From: Pyrrhoderma lamaoense
Lineage: Eukaryota; Basidiomycota; Agaricomycetes; Hymenochaetales; Hymenochaetaceae
Reading direction: 5' to 3'
Length of the DNA: 64,000 nt
Assembly: GCA_002794735.1 (NCBI GenBank)
Contig: NBAZ01000009.1
Location: 682,001 to 746,000, forward strand
The notes under the pieces were generated by a model. It searched no databases. It had not been told where the DNA came from and saw nothing but the letters and a program-made list of their open reading frames with translations. The translations under genes were made by a program, and so were the position numbers. This document shows positions 36,980 to 50,210 of this stretch, piece by piece (the stretch's first letter is position 1; each line of letters starts with the position of its first letter).

Positions 36980-39185
36980 ATGGCAGACAAAATCACACGT
37001 ATCGCCATCGTCGACTCAAATAGGTGTAAGCCTAAAAGATGTGCTCAAGAGTGCAAAAAAGTACGCATATATGTATTGGATCTTTTCTCAAATTGTTTAA
37101 ACTCTTATATGGAACTTTACTAGTCATGTCCTGTTGTGAAAATGGGTTAGTGGATGGTCACTTATTGGATAAAGATACGAAGAACTAATCTGGGGATGCT
37201 TCTACAATTATAGGCAAACTATGTATCGAGGTTAAATCTACCGACAAAATCGCGTTCATTTCAGAGTTTCTATGTATTGGTTGTGGTATTTGTGTTAAAA
37301 AGTAAGTCTACCTTACTGGGTTTGTTTAACGTTCTCGTTGTGTCTAAGAGAAATATAGATGCCCCTTCGAGGCAATTAACATTATCAACCTTCCGACCGA
37401 CCTCGAATCTCAAGTTACCCATCGTTACACTGCAAATGCGTTCAAGTTACATCGTTTACCTACGCCACGGCCTGGTCAAGTGCTAGGATTAGTCGGGACG
37501 AATGGTATCGGGAAAAGCACTGCACTTAAAATCTTAGCAGGAAAACTTAAGCCAAACCTTGGAAGATATGATGTGAGTGGCCACACGTCTGGTCATTGAT
37601 TGCCAAATTACTCTGTCTTAAACTATATGCGTTTGCCATAAACAGGACCACCAGATTGGCAAGAGATCCTCAAGTATTTCCGTGGCTCAGAACTACAAAA
37701 CTACTTTACAAAAGTCTTAGAAGACAATTTGAAGGCATTAATCAAGCCGCAATACGTTGATCATATTCCTCGGGCCATCAAGGGGGAATTGACCGTATCG
37801 CAGATGCTGGACTCAAAACTCGAGTTAGACAACAAAAAACTCATATGTGATGAACTTGAATTAAACGAAGTTCTTGATCGACAGGTCAACCAGCTTTCTG
37901 GTGGAGAATTGCAGCGATTTGCGATTGCGATGTCATGTATCCAAAGAGCGGACGTGTACATGTTCGATGAACCCTCCAGTTATCTCGATGTACGGCAACG
38001 ATTAAAGGCGGCTGAAGTTATCCGATCTCTGTTACATCCAGACTGCTACGTTATCGCTGTTGAGCACGATTTGTCTGTACTTGACTATTTGTCCGATTTC
38101 GTATGCTGTTTGTATGGAAAGCCGTCGATGTATGGTGTTGTGACGATGCCTTACTCTGTACGAGAAGGTATCAACATTTTCTTGGATGGTTTCATTCCTA
38201 CGGAGAACTTGCGTTTCCGAGAGGAATCTCTGTCATTCAAGATGGTGGAGAATGCGGAAGAGATGATACTCGACAAGACCCGACATTACTCATATCCAGC
38301 TATGACGAAGACCAACGGCTCTTTCAAACTCACCGTCGAGGCTGGTTCGTTCACTGATTCCGAAATTATCGTGATGTTGGGTGAAAATGGTACCGGGAAG
38401 ACCACGTTCGTCAAGCTACTTGCAGGTGATACTCCTGATATTGCTACGGACAAGCAAACTTTAGCGGTATCTCTCAAGCCCCAAACTATTTCGCCGAAAT
38501 TCCCTGGGACAGTCCGGATGTTACTGTTGAAACAGATCAAGCAGGCGTTTATGCACCCACAGTTCCAGACAGATGTTTTGAAGCCAATGAATCTTGAAAA
38601 TCTCATGGATCAGGATGTAAAGACACTATCTGGTGGTGAACTCCAACGTGTTGCTATCGTTTTGGCTCTTGGTAAACAAGGTGTTTCGGTCTACTTGATT
38701 GATGAACCTAGCTCGTACGTCTATTTCTCTCAGAATTACATTGGATCTCAGTACTGATCTACCGAATATCTAGTTTCCTTGATTCTGAACAACGTATCAT
38801 CGCGAGCAAGGTCATCAAGAGGTTCATTTTGCACGCAAAGAAGACTGCATTCATCATCGAGCACGATTTCATCATGGCTACTTATCTCGCAGATCGTGTC
38901 ATCGTGTTTGAAGGTCAACCAGCTATTGCCGCGACTGCCACACCTCCTCAGTCATTGCTCACTGGTATGAACAAGTTCCTTGCATCCCTTGAAATCACAT
39001 TCCGTCGTGACCCGACAAACTTCCGACCCCGAGTCAACAAGCTTAATAGTGTGAAGGACAAGGAACAGAAAGGTACGTTATATTCTCTTTCTCTTTTCTT
39101 CTTTTTGGACTTGAGAAATTGCATAATTACTGATACGGTCCTTGTTTCACTAGCTTCGGGTAACTACTTCTTCCTTGAAGATTAA
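36980..39185 (+). CDS. RLI1: ABCE1/Rli1 ribosome-recycling ATPase
   Basis: An essential soluble ABC protein that splits post-termination ribosomes and acts with eRF1 and eIF3. Seven exons: 36980-37060, 37124-37145 (22 nt), 37214-37301, 37359-37572, 37646-38714, 38774-39072 and 39154-39185. The N-terminal iron-sulfur domain shows [17 protein letters not shown] and [16 protein letters not shown] domain 1 has the Walker [10 protein letters not shown], signature LSGGELQRF and Walker [10 protein letters not shown]; domain 2 has [18 protein letters not shown] and [11 protein letters not shown] switch histidines occur in both halves (AVEHDL, IIEHDF). At the exon 4-5 junction the conserved [13 protein letters not shown] is out of phase by one base (GACCACC where GACCCACC is expected), probably an assembly deletion. 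Confidence 0.95.
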
Positions 39186-40282
39186 AAAAATACTTGCTAC
39201 TTCCCCTACCCTTTTCCCTCCAAGCTTGCATGGCATGTCAGAGGAAAAGGGTGCCAAAAAAAGTTGCATATATATGTAGAAAGGTGGGCCGGGTGGGCTT
39301 GAATTGGAGGAGTAATTTTTATCAGCTCTCTCTGGTTTGATTTAATAATATTAGATGTACTTCTTTGTCATTCTTTATTCATCGTAAAACGACACAGATC
39401 TGGGCGTCTTATTTGCTGCAGTGTACGTTTTATCATACGTTTCTATGTGTCTTGGAGATGCATTTCAGTAGTTTGGTATTGAAAGAGGGGGGTGGGGGAA
39501 TGGATGTAGGCATAAGCATTTTTTGCATATGTATGTAATTGACAAGGAATGTATACGAACATGCTCTTTTTACTTTTCTATGTTCTTCATGATCACTAGT
39601 TATCATAATGTAAACTGTGTATTCTACCTTACTCATATTCTATTTCTCTCTGTTTTTTGAATCTATGATCGTAGATTCCTTCAGCGTACAAGATACATAG
39701 CGCATATATACACATATACAAGTGTGTGCACTCTATAAATTCAGTAATATTGATGCATAGCAATATACATTCCGCACAGATGGTAGCAGGAATACTATGT
39801 GTGAAGGTAAATAGTTTCTCTTTTCGTTGAAATATGACTTTGCTATCATCAATTCATATACTCATACAACAAGATCAGTGTAAAAAATCGATTTCGTACA
39901 TAGCATTAAGCTAAAAAGTAGGTGAGGTTGTGATATGTAATTAGTGCTCAAACTACTTGGCCCTCCCTTTTGTTTTGATTTTTGTTACATGTTTGATCAG
40001 TATAGTTAGATTGTAGTTTGAATTTCTAGGCCAGCTGGGCTAAAGTCAGGGTCAAAGAAGGAGGGTAAGGGGATTGCTTAGAAAATATGAGAGAATCGAG
40101 GGTCGAGAGTCATTTCGATACAGTCGTCAATTAGTTGCATATCTATTTATGATAGAGAGTTAGCGCCTTTTATCTCAAATTCAGATGGAATAAGTAAAGC
40201 AATGAATAACGATGCATTGTAAATGTAGAATGTGATACGTTAAATTATGGGAAAAGGAAGTGGCTTATATAGATCGGGGAAA
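39186..40282. other. Convergent intergenic region, no gene seen
   Basis: AT-rich sequence between the 3' ends of ABCE1 and RPA3. It has runs of TATATA-type sequence at about 39705-39730 and no open frame with recognisable content. Confidence 0.5.
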
Positions 40283-40851
40283 CTAGAAGAAAGGGTATTC
40301 CCTACCAAGCTCAGTTGATCCAAGATCTACGCATCCTTTCAATTTGATGACATTGGCGTCCTCTACTGTTCCAATAACTTCGGCATAAGGGTCTTTGATT
40401 TCCCCTTCCTGTTAGATAAAGAGATACAATATATTATTACGTTGTTTTACTCATAGCAAGTTCCGAGTTGTAAGGGAATGGATATCTTAGGAGCTGTGAT
40501 AGAGCTGCGTTATTAAGATGTTAGTGCTATTACATACCTTTGACATCCTTACTTCCACCTGTCCGTTGTCCGTTGCTCGTACGATAGCTACGTCACCTTT
40601 CGTCTAGTTTACCAATCGGTGCATTGTATATTCATTTTATAACGGACGGGTACAAGCATGTTCGTAGAGAAAGTTAGTATATAGATATCTTGTTAGTATC
40701 ATGATCTCATTGTGCCTGCCATGTAGAATGAAGCAGATGAAAGGTGCTCACTACTCACCCGTTCGACTTTACAGACAAGTCTGACTGTCCTCCCGATATA
40801 CTCACTTAAGTGTGAGCTGTTTACCCTAGGTGTTCCTTGTTCATCTGCCAT
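40283..40851 (-). CDS. RPA3: Replication protein A small subunit (RPA3/Rpa14-like)
   Basis: Three exons (40851-40759, 40603-40538, 40408-40283) with exact phases and GT..AG borders give 94 residues. The protein is a single OB fold: TPRVNSSHLSEYIGRTVRLV, CKVERTKGDVAIVRATDNGQ, VEVRMSK, DPYAEVIGTVEDANVIKLKG and a short end VDLGSTEL. This order, especially the start PRVNSS and the strand AEVIGTV, is typical of the smallest RPA subunit, which holds the single-stranded DNA-binding trimer together in the nucleus. No exon is long enough to be obvious by itself. The gene is divergent from the GH1 gene, about 1.1 kb away. Confidence 0.85.
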
Positions 40852-41954
40852 GGTTCAGAGATTCGGTTGGGCAATAGTAAAACTTGAAATATGGTGTTTG
40901 TGTGCTCTAGTTGTGGGTAAAGTCGAAGGTGGTGGACCTTTAATAGACGCGCCGCGTCGCGTTATAGTCACATGCAGTAACGCCAGTCATTTTGGCGCCG
41001 AACTTCAACTTGCATGCTAATCCATGACTCTCACATCAGTCGTCTTTACTCGATTCGGTGAGAATGTCATCCCATATATAATCTCTAAATATATTCATTT
41101 CTAGACCCTGAGTGGACAAAGAAAGCCAATATCAGCTTTGACCCTCCCTCAAAAGCTCTCTTGGACTTAATATCACTAGTAAATGGCGACACAAAGGAAA
41201 ACTAAGATAGTGGACCCCATCTGTGGATCATAAATGATTAGGATGATAATGGAAATGTGTTTTGTTCCTCTTGAGTGATAACTGATCTACTTTCTCCGCC
41301 TAGATAGCTCTTTGATCAAGTCTTGTGTATATAGCAGGATTTGCTTGACCGATTTGCTCATCGTGTTGTTCTTTAAGGGACACACTTACCCCACTATCCC
41401 TTCGCTCATCCGTTAGATCATCAATCGTTATTGTCTATTCAGTCTACGAAACAAAGAAAACGGAAGCACAGACCTCAGAATCAGGCACATGGCTAATGAC
41501 GTAATTCCGACTCTGAAGTGCAACCCGCAAAGCGTGTTAAGAATTCGATTTTTTGCACTAACATTTCCGTTCTCAGAATATTCTACTTCTTTAAGCTACA
41601 ATCTATTACTTTTATCGGACCGCTGAAGAATAGATCAGACAGTGGACATATGATTCCGACGATTAAAACATGAGTTCAGACTCCTGATGTGGTCATATGA
41701 TATATTTTTAGTGCTCTTTCTGTTTCGAAAGGAATATCCGTGACCAAATTCAACAATTTCTAGATATCCTACACTCCACGGACCGCCTGGAGTTATTTGT
41801 TACTTCTTTATGTGATATTGAATCGTACATCCCGAAGCCCGAAGGTATTCAATCATGCGCACAGAAAGCGGGAAGAAACAATATAAATCTTTTATGAGTT
41901 CACTGCTCGACGACAATATCATTCCTCTCATTAGCATCTGGAGGAGTATCGGTC
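40852..41954. other. Divergent promoter region of RPA3 and the GH1 gene
   Basis: A GC-richer patch (about 40945-40975, GACGCGCCGCGTCGCG) lies about 100 bp upstream of RPA3. It contains ACGCG, the core of MluI-box elements that drive G1/S genes in fungi; whether it acts so here is inference. Nothing else is recognised. Confidence 0.35.
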
Positions 41955-44628
41955 ATGGCAACATTGCATCTATTGCGTCTTGCCCGTACGGGCTTCTGAT
42001 ATATGCCCTTGATGTCTATGCTGCCCCAGTGGCTCTGTCAGCGTACTTTCGACACATATCACATCAACAGTCTCAGTTGCCACAACTTTCGCCAGCTCGG
42101 ATACAACTAGTAGCACAATTGGGACTATTACCTCAACCCCTGCTACTATCGTCACCTCGTTATCTGGATCTGTGACATCTACAACTTCCGCCGTTCCGAC
42201 AAGCGCTTCTTTTATTCCGATTGGTTCCATCCCGCGTAATTATACCGACGATACTTTGGAACAGCTCTGGAGCGTTGTAAGTGTATCATCTTCTCAAGAA
42301 GCTCACGGGAGTCCTTACTCTTCCGCTATGCATCGATTATAGGTCGGAGAAGTTGCAGAGCCACCATTTACCACTACCGTTAAGGCTCAAGTGCCCGTAA
42401 CCATTCCTGCATCGGCTCCGCTAGTTTACCCTACCTGGTATGCACATCCCCCGCTGCTATCCTCCCGGATCTCAAGTTTCCGAATGATTTCAAGCTCGGA
42501 GTAGCAACTGCGGCATACCAAGTCGAAGGAGCAGCAAAACTAGAAGGGAAGGGGCCTACAATGTGGGACTGGGCAGGCCGTCAACCTGGAACGATTACAG
42601 ATGGAACGAATGGAGATATAGCAGACTTACAATATTTACTGTATGAGGACGATACAGCACGGACTGCTGCACTCGGAATGAATGCCCATTCATTCTCGTT
42701 AGTCAATGATATTCTATTGTTATGTTACCTGGTACTTCAACTAGATTTATAGAATATCATGGGCTCGAATACTACCATTCGCTACAAAAGACTCACCTAT
42801 CAACCAAGAAGGACTCGATCATTATTCTTCTTGTAGGGATCTAGATCCCTCATGCAATAATTTATGATACTAAACATGCATGCCTAGTAATTGACTATTC
42901 CAATTCCCTTGGTGTCCAGCCTGTTGTAACTCTTTGTAAGCATTGTAGAGCTTGTTAATTAAATCACATACTAACCTAACTCAATAAGTCCATTGGGATA
43001 TGCCGCTTGCCCTTAATGCTTTCTATGGAGGTCTCGTTGTAGAGGAGTTTGTAGATGATTTTGCAAAGTGAGCCCATTATAATTTGGTACTAACTTTCTC
43101 GCTAATATCATATACTACTCAGTTATGCTTCAATTGTATTCAAAGCATACAACGGCCGCGTCAAAACCTGGTACACATTTAATGAGCCTCACGTATATTG
43201 CTCCCAACAAATCACATATCCTTTCAGTATGGCATCTGATTTTGTTTTCATGTAACTGAACTGAGCTATTCTAATTTAGACTCAACATTGGCCCAAATGT
43301 CACTCAAACAAACGCTTTATACCAATGTGCATACTATACGTGTACGCCTTCTTTTTTGAGATTTCTTCATTTAGGTATATAATTTGAGCTGGTACATCAT
43401 AACTCAGTAAAGGCACATGCAAGGGCCGTGAAGGTATTCCGCGAATTAGGAATCGAGGGGAGATTGCTTTCAAAAACGATGGTTTTGTGTAATCGTTTTT
43501 TTTTGTGCTTGCTTATCCAAAGTATGTACTAATTGGAACCACAGAGGCCAGCCTTGGCGTACAAACTCAACTGAAGATGCAGAAGCAGTTGAAAGAAATG
43601 CAGCTTTTTACATTGGGATGTTCAGCGAACCAGTATATGGATCGGGAGATTGGCCAGAACTCATGAAGCAGGCACTGAATGAGTCTATACTTCCTCGGTT
43701 CACTGAAGAAGAGAAAGCAGAAATCAAAGGTACACAGCTATTTACAGTAATCGAGCTGACCTATATACTAACTATTTCGCTTCAACTTTGACTGATAGGC
43801 TCGGCAGATTTTTATGCAACAGATATATATCGTAGTGTCTGGATAGCTGCTCCACCCAATGGGATCGAGGCGTGCCTTGCTGATGACACAGATGTGAACT
43901 GGCCGGCTTGCAATGTACAAGTGTTCTACGACTCTGGATTTGGCTGGCCTGCAGGGTATGCACCGGAAAAATCAGCAACGTGGTTGATGGCAACCCCTCA
44001 GAACCTGAGGTACGAATTAAAGGAGATGAAGAAAAGATGGCCATATGATAAAATTGTAAGTGCAAGAATTTATACTTTTCATTTTGCTCAGATCTCGCAA
44101 TAGTACATCTCAGAATTTGGCTTCGCGGTAGCTGAAGAACCTGCAAGAACGGACCTTTCTCAAGTATTAGACGATTCGGTCCGAGTTGGTAAGTGTAAAC
44201 TCTATGGTCAAGCTTCGCATATCGCTTAATCAAAGTATCACACGCTCAGACTATTTTATGACGATGCTCGGCGAATCACTGCTTGCTATCCACGAGGATA
44301 ATATTCCCCTAGCTGGTGTATTTGCTTGGTGTGAGTTTGATATATGTGTCTGAATATAACATAACAAGACGCTAAGACTGATTTGGCTATGATTCACCTT
44401 ACTTCTTGCACAGCCATGATTGACAACTCGGAATGGCAATCCGGACAGAGCACACGGTTTGGAATTCAGTATGTAAACTATACTACCCTCGAACGGACGT
44501 ATAAACGCTCCGCTATTTCACTTTGTACGTCTATTTTGGTTCATATAACACGCGTCATGTGTCTGACTGGAGAGTTGTTCATTTGATGCGCTTCCACAGC
44601 GGAGTTTTACGCATCGCACAAGGCATGA
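41955..44628 (+). CDS. Secreted glycoside hydrolase family 1 (beta-glucosidase-like)
   Basis: The start at 41955 (MATLHLLRLARTG) followed by LLIYALDVYAAP makes a signal peptide if one base is added in the G run 41990-41992. A Thr/Ser-rich linker follows (one base needed at the C run 42024-42027), then the GH1 barrel: FKLGVATAAYQVEGAAKLEG, MWDW, ISWARILPF, VVTLFHWDMPLAL and TWYTFNEPHVY, where Glu is the acid/base. Then come DWPELMK, YISEFGFAV (Glu as nucleophile), VFAWSMIDNSEWQSG and the end AEFYASHKA before TGA 44626-44628. It is split by about ten introns. Two more single-base gaps lie near 42431-42441 and in the G run 43457-43460. The nucleophile motif is SEFG where ITENG is usual. The Thr/Ser linker suggests O-glycosylation and a wall or extracellular location. 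Confidence 0.8.
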
Positions 44629-45289
44629 GGGCGCTACGTTAATGACAGGACAGAGATTCAAATCATAGTTCGGTTGTACCATTATGGAAGGAATCGGTTG
44701 ACATCTTTAGAGGATGATCGGATGACTAAGGGCGTAGTGTGACAAGTCATTGTTGTATTGTAGTTTAGCGATTGGAAAAGACAAGGAATGTACGAATACG
44801 ACTTGAGCATAGCAAATAAGAAGAAGGACAGCATTCTATGGTTACTGATGTGGATTACAGTCAAACGGTTCTAGATGTTTTGCGTCTATTATTGTTCATC
44901 TAAGGGGTTACCAAGATGGGTGTTTTTGTTCGATGTGACAGCAGAGCCACCATATATTATTTAATATACATATAAGGGCACGCATGTACCCGATTATTCA
45001 CCCGCTAAAACAGACTTCCCATCTTGTCTCCCAACCACCACCGTTCGCCTTCTGCATCTACCTATCCTCCTAGTGTGAGTAGTATATCCATCATCTCATT
45101 CGCTACTTTCTCTCACTCAGCATGCTAACATTAACCCCGATCTCTTGTTGATTACGCCTCGATCGTTGCGATCAACTCTCGACTGGTCCTTGCTTGGTCG
45201 GGACATACCCTTTAATTAACGTTGTGCTTGTGTATTCACAATCACTTGGGATGGTTTACAGTTTATCGACTCTCTAGTTTTCTTCAGTA
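44629..45289. other. Intergenic upstream of the E2 gene
   Basis: No gene is supported. The last 300 bases form the 5' region of the ubiquitin-conjugating enzyme gene and are CT-rich around 45015-45080. Confidence 0.45.
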
Positions 45290-46307
<1,018 letters not shown>

Positions 46308-46962
46308 TAAGTGTATAATGGCATTTGCGAAAGATTTGTCGTGTATAGCTATTACCCATTTGTTCCCCTTGGGAGATGTACTTTTTCTGTTACCTTCATA
46401 CTTTTTTTAAATTTGTTATTTCTGCTATCAATCCAATCCAATCCAATTCATAAGTTTTTCTGTTTTTCTTGTGGCGGCAAGGTCAAGTCAAGTATCAAAA
46501 AATAAAATCTGATTTTTTTCTATTCAAGCTACATAAGGAGAACTGAAGTGATGACCACTGAGAAACTTGCTTTCTTACTCAAGATATGAAGAAGCGTAGC
46601 TGTGAGAGAGAGTAAGAGAATCGCTGAATGGAAACAGCTAGATCCTTATTCACTGTGCTTGTTGAAATGAATTTATGGAAGGTTACCAGATTATAATATT
46701 CAGACTTAAGAGATAACGGATTCGAATTTTTTCTTTTTTAAGCAATTTCTAGGAATAGGAAGTTACAGTCCGGTTAATGCCGTTCAATCAGTTACGTGAT
46801 TAGATTAATTAATGTTATCATTTGAAATGGGGTATTTATACTTTTTATTACTTCTTTCTTATGATCTGAAAGCTAGCCTGTACTAAGCACAAGGACCTTT
46901 CCTTAGAGTATCTTTCCTTGACTTGATCTTTTGGCATAGGCATAGGAAAAGGAAAAGTGAGG
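46308..46962. other. Intergenic between E2 and the PIG-L-like gene
   Basis: AT-rich sequence without a recognisable gene. CAATCCAATCCAATCCAATT, a short tandem repeat, occurs at about 46429-46448. Confidence 0.45.
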
Positions 46963-48215
46963 ATGTCGAAAAGGTCTGTACCGGCGAAGAATAAACATGG
47001 GTCCGGGTTTGGGTCTTCTAGAGGCGCGACGAAATCTGGTTCTGGATCCTCTTCAGGTTCTCTGGAGAAGCCTGGGCGAGGAGGTAGAAGTAATGCAAAT
47101 GCTAATGCTAGTGGGAATGGGAATGAATCTACTGGTAGTAGTTCCCTGTCATCAAGAGTAGGAAGTGGAGGGAAAGAAGGGAGTGGAGGAGGGAAAATGA
47201 CGATCTTTATTAGACTTCTCTTCCTGCTGGTACCGATGATACAGATGCTTTGGACTGCTGAGGCACCACGCCGACCGTTTGGGTCTATACGAGATCCTGA
47301 GACTGGACTTTTTAGGATGAAGAAGGTGGAGAGTGGGAGTTCCCTAGGACGGGGAGGGGAAGGGGGAGAAACGAGTGTCGAACGAAAGGAATATGAAATT
47401 ATTAACCCGAGGGTGCTTACCGTAATCACGAACCCTAGGAGCATCATGCAATGCATTGTCACACTTAGCTTGATGTGTGGTACTGAGAGAAGAGAATTCT
47501 CGGAGGTTTTTGTGTTGAGTGTTAGTCCTGGAAAGGGAGAAGGGGAAGTTGAAGGATGGAATAAGGCATTGGATATTGCTGGTGTTGAGAAGGATAGACG
47601 GTTTGTATTGGATGCTCAGGAGGAGAATGCAGCGGGTTGGGATCCAGAGATTATTGCGCAAAGAATTGAACCCTTTGTGATTGAGAATGCTATTGATACG
47701 GTATGTGCTCGATCTAGTGTTTGTTAATACCCACAATTTAATTACTGAACATGGCCATTCAGATATTGACGTATGACCCCAAAACTCCAAACCCATATAA
47801 TGCAAACGTCTCACAAGGAGTCACAACACTTCTATCTTCCTCTTCTCTCGCCTCTCATATCTCTCTCCTAGCTTCAAAACCTACCACTCAGGATCAAAAT
47901 CGGAATAAAGACGAACCTCGTATCCACCCCCGCGCCTACCACCTCGTCTCTCACCCCGCATACCGTTCCTTCCTCGGTCCTCTCCTCACACCCATCTTCG
48001 AACGGTTTGCTCTAGCCATTTTTACTATCAGAAGCAATCCGGGTGAGGCACATGCTAAAGGAGAGAAGGTGCCTACGGTGTTCGCTATGGATCTGAGAGG
48101 CTATGGAAGGAATTGGTTGGCGCTCGGGAGCTTGTGGAAGTATTTAGACCTGATGGAGTTGGCGAGCTGTGTATTTGGGAGGGATTTGTGGGTCAATCAA
48201 TGGATTGAGGCTTAG
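46963..48215 (+). CDS. PIG-L-like protein without metal-binding motifs (probable pseudoenzyme)
   Basis: Two exons (46963-47700 and 47763-48215; intron GTATGT...TTCAG) give 396 residues. A Ser/Gly/Lys-rich N-terminus of about 80 residues precedes a hydrophobic anchor (TIFIRLLFLLVPMIQMLW). Then comes a PIG-L-type core: VLTVITNPRSIM, VFVLSVSPGKGEGEVEGWNK, ALDIAGVEKDRRFVLDAQ, WDPEIIAQRIEPFVIENAID, TILTYDPKTPNPYNANVSQG and a C-terminus ending DLWVNQWIEA. Aligned with the active copy at 17807, the intron after the ENAID/EHNID block and the terminal WVNxW are shared. The catalytic HPDDE reads NPRSI, however, and the second metal motif SSHPNH reads NPYNAN. Deacetylase activity is therefore unlikely. 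Its role is unknown; a partner or regulator of GPI synthesis at the ER is inference. The frame is intact. Confidence 0.7.
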
Positions 48216-48954
48216 AGGGTTGATGTGGGACTGCGCGATCAGTATTCGTACACTGAGCTTTGGGTTAGGCATGGAATTTGAGCGTTTTCCTCTTACTTTT
48301 CTTTCTTCTTTCTTCTAACCTACCCCTTGGAGAGTTGGATATGATATCATATCATGGTTTGGACCGGATTGCTCATTTTGCTACTCGATTCCTAGTTTGT
48401 TCACAAAGTGATTCCTTGGAGCTTATAGCTTTGTGACTTTTAACTTATTACACGTTCATGTGGCTGTATCATGTGTTACGCTGTGAATGGTATACTCGTA
48501 ATGTGCATTGTACTGTACTTGTAGTACTCAAACATTAATAGGCATGCGTATATACGAAATGGACTTCAAGATCTAGTGAGTTTGAATGAATCTATGAAGG
48601 GCCTATCTCGTCATTGATCAATATCGATATCCTACTCAATGTAAGTTCTTGGTCAAATAATCATAGCACTCTGATAACTGATGGATTTTACTTCTCGTTT
48701 CGCGGCTATGTGGATGGAGAAGTGGCACACAGAATTATGCATAAGAACTATCCAAAAGCAGATGTTCGTGTTCATCGATAGCATATAGAAAGAGGGAAAA
48801 GAGTGTTAAAAGGGGGACCAACAGAACAGATGATGAGTATGATTCGGAAGCTGATAGTAAAGAAACCCCTTTTCGAAAAAAATATACCTCGAGTTGAGGT
48901 CATTATAAGCTCAAAGCACTAGAAGCTAAACGTTTGACATTAAACACCGGATTT
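48216..48954. other. Convergent intergenic region
   Basis: 3' flanks of the PIG-L-like gene and of the parvulin gene. No gene is seen. Confidence 0.5.
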
Positions 48955-50210
48955 TCAACGCCGGCCTTCGACCATGATAATATGATATCCAAAAGTCGTC
49001 TTAACGAGAGGAGAGATAACGGGTTTGCTGACTGTTGAAGGCGTCAAGGCGAATGCGGCCTCTTGAAACGGACCCTATATAGTATTGATGATGAAGGAGT
49101 GAGTATAAAGGGGGTATAAAGAGTTTGACGAATGTTGTACTTACGACCATTGATCCCCGTGACATCCATCCAAGACTCCCTCCAGCTATGATTACACGAC
49201 ATAAATATGATGATAGTCAGTATGCAACGTTTGGCGGAGTACAGTGATTTTCATTTGTAAGCTAGGCTAAAGAAAGGTAGGGGCATAGAAGTAAGGGTAT
49301 TTTATGTACTGGTACAACACAACCCATTTTTTACTAGCCACGGTAGCCTAGGGCGGTATCGGCAACATGTAACTGGTGGCAGCAGTGCTGGTAGATCACA
49401 GATAGCGAGTCAATGAAGCTTTTACCTTTTGCTTTATCCTCTGAGTACGTTTGGGCTACTTTGTCGAATGGTTGGCCTCCCTGTGATATGTAAGATGGAA
49501 AACGTAGATTCAGTATTATTGTGATGTGAAGAACTCAACCGGAGAGGAGATAGAGGGAGAGAAAACTATAAAAAGGGAGTACAGTCTAGTTTGATCAGAT
49601 TGATATACCAAGATAGTTAAAACTCGGTTTTATTGTAGAGAAAGCTTAATCTCCGGGACCAAAGTCCACAGGTATCATTCAGTTACTTGGTTCCCAGATA
49701 GTATTATCAAGCAACTTCCTATGGAAGCCCCGAGTTTCGGGTATAGAAACAAACATGGTGGGTTAATAGTACGATTATCTCTCCTTACCTGTATCTGTTC
49801 AAGAGCTTCCATAGCTTTTGAGTGCTTCTCACATAGAATATGACGAACGTTGACTGCGGTAGCAGGTTTTAAGCTACTTTTGCCTCCCTGTCAGCAGAGA
49901 TACATGTAAGTATAATATAGATTAGATGTTTTTTTATGATTAGTGAGAAGGAACGTAGAGATAATCAACGTAGAATATATCAAAATGATGTCAATCATAG
50001 CAATCATGTTTAGTATATACTAAAAGTAAATGCAAAGAACAGCCGGCAGGAACAAGGAGTATACCAGCAATAACGTGATTTACCAGATACACTACTACAT
50101 ACCTTTCCACTATCATTTTCATTTCCATTGCTAGTAGTAGTACTCTTCTCAGATTTCTTACCACCACTCTTTGAAGGTGCAGACTTTTTGTCGCCAGATT
50201 TCTTTGCCAT
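48955..50210 (-). CDS. Parvulin-type peptidyl-prolyl isomerase (Par14/PIN4-like)
   Basis: Five exons: 50210-50103, 49887-49789, 49480-49426, 49185-49145 and 49074-48955. They join without phase conflict into 140 residues. A Lys/Ser-rich N-terminus ([19 protein letters not shown]) is typical of Par14, where it binds DNA and pre-ribosomes. The rotamase domain follows: [57 protein letters not shown] and the end [18 protein letters not shown]. It lacks a WW domain, so it is not a Pin1 homologue. The expected role is prolyl isomerisation in ribosome biogenesis or chromatin. Only the first exon is long enough to be noticed alone, and introns make up about two thirds of the locus. Confidence 0.88.

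Noticed and set aside
39700..39730. Alternating TA/CA sequence as a CRISPR-like or other array
   Set aside because: It is a short simple-sequence stretch without regular spacers.
41955..44628. Reading the GH1 locus as a pseudogene
   Set aside because: Its frame breaks are single missing bases, several at homopolymers, like those in essential genes of the same window, and catalytic residues and splice sites are intact.
46848..47462. Minus-strand Pro-rich open frame of 204 codons
   Set aside because: Antisense of the Gly/Ser-rich N-terminus and core of the PIG-L-like protein, which shows real homology and a matching intron on the plus strand.
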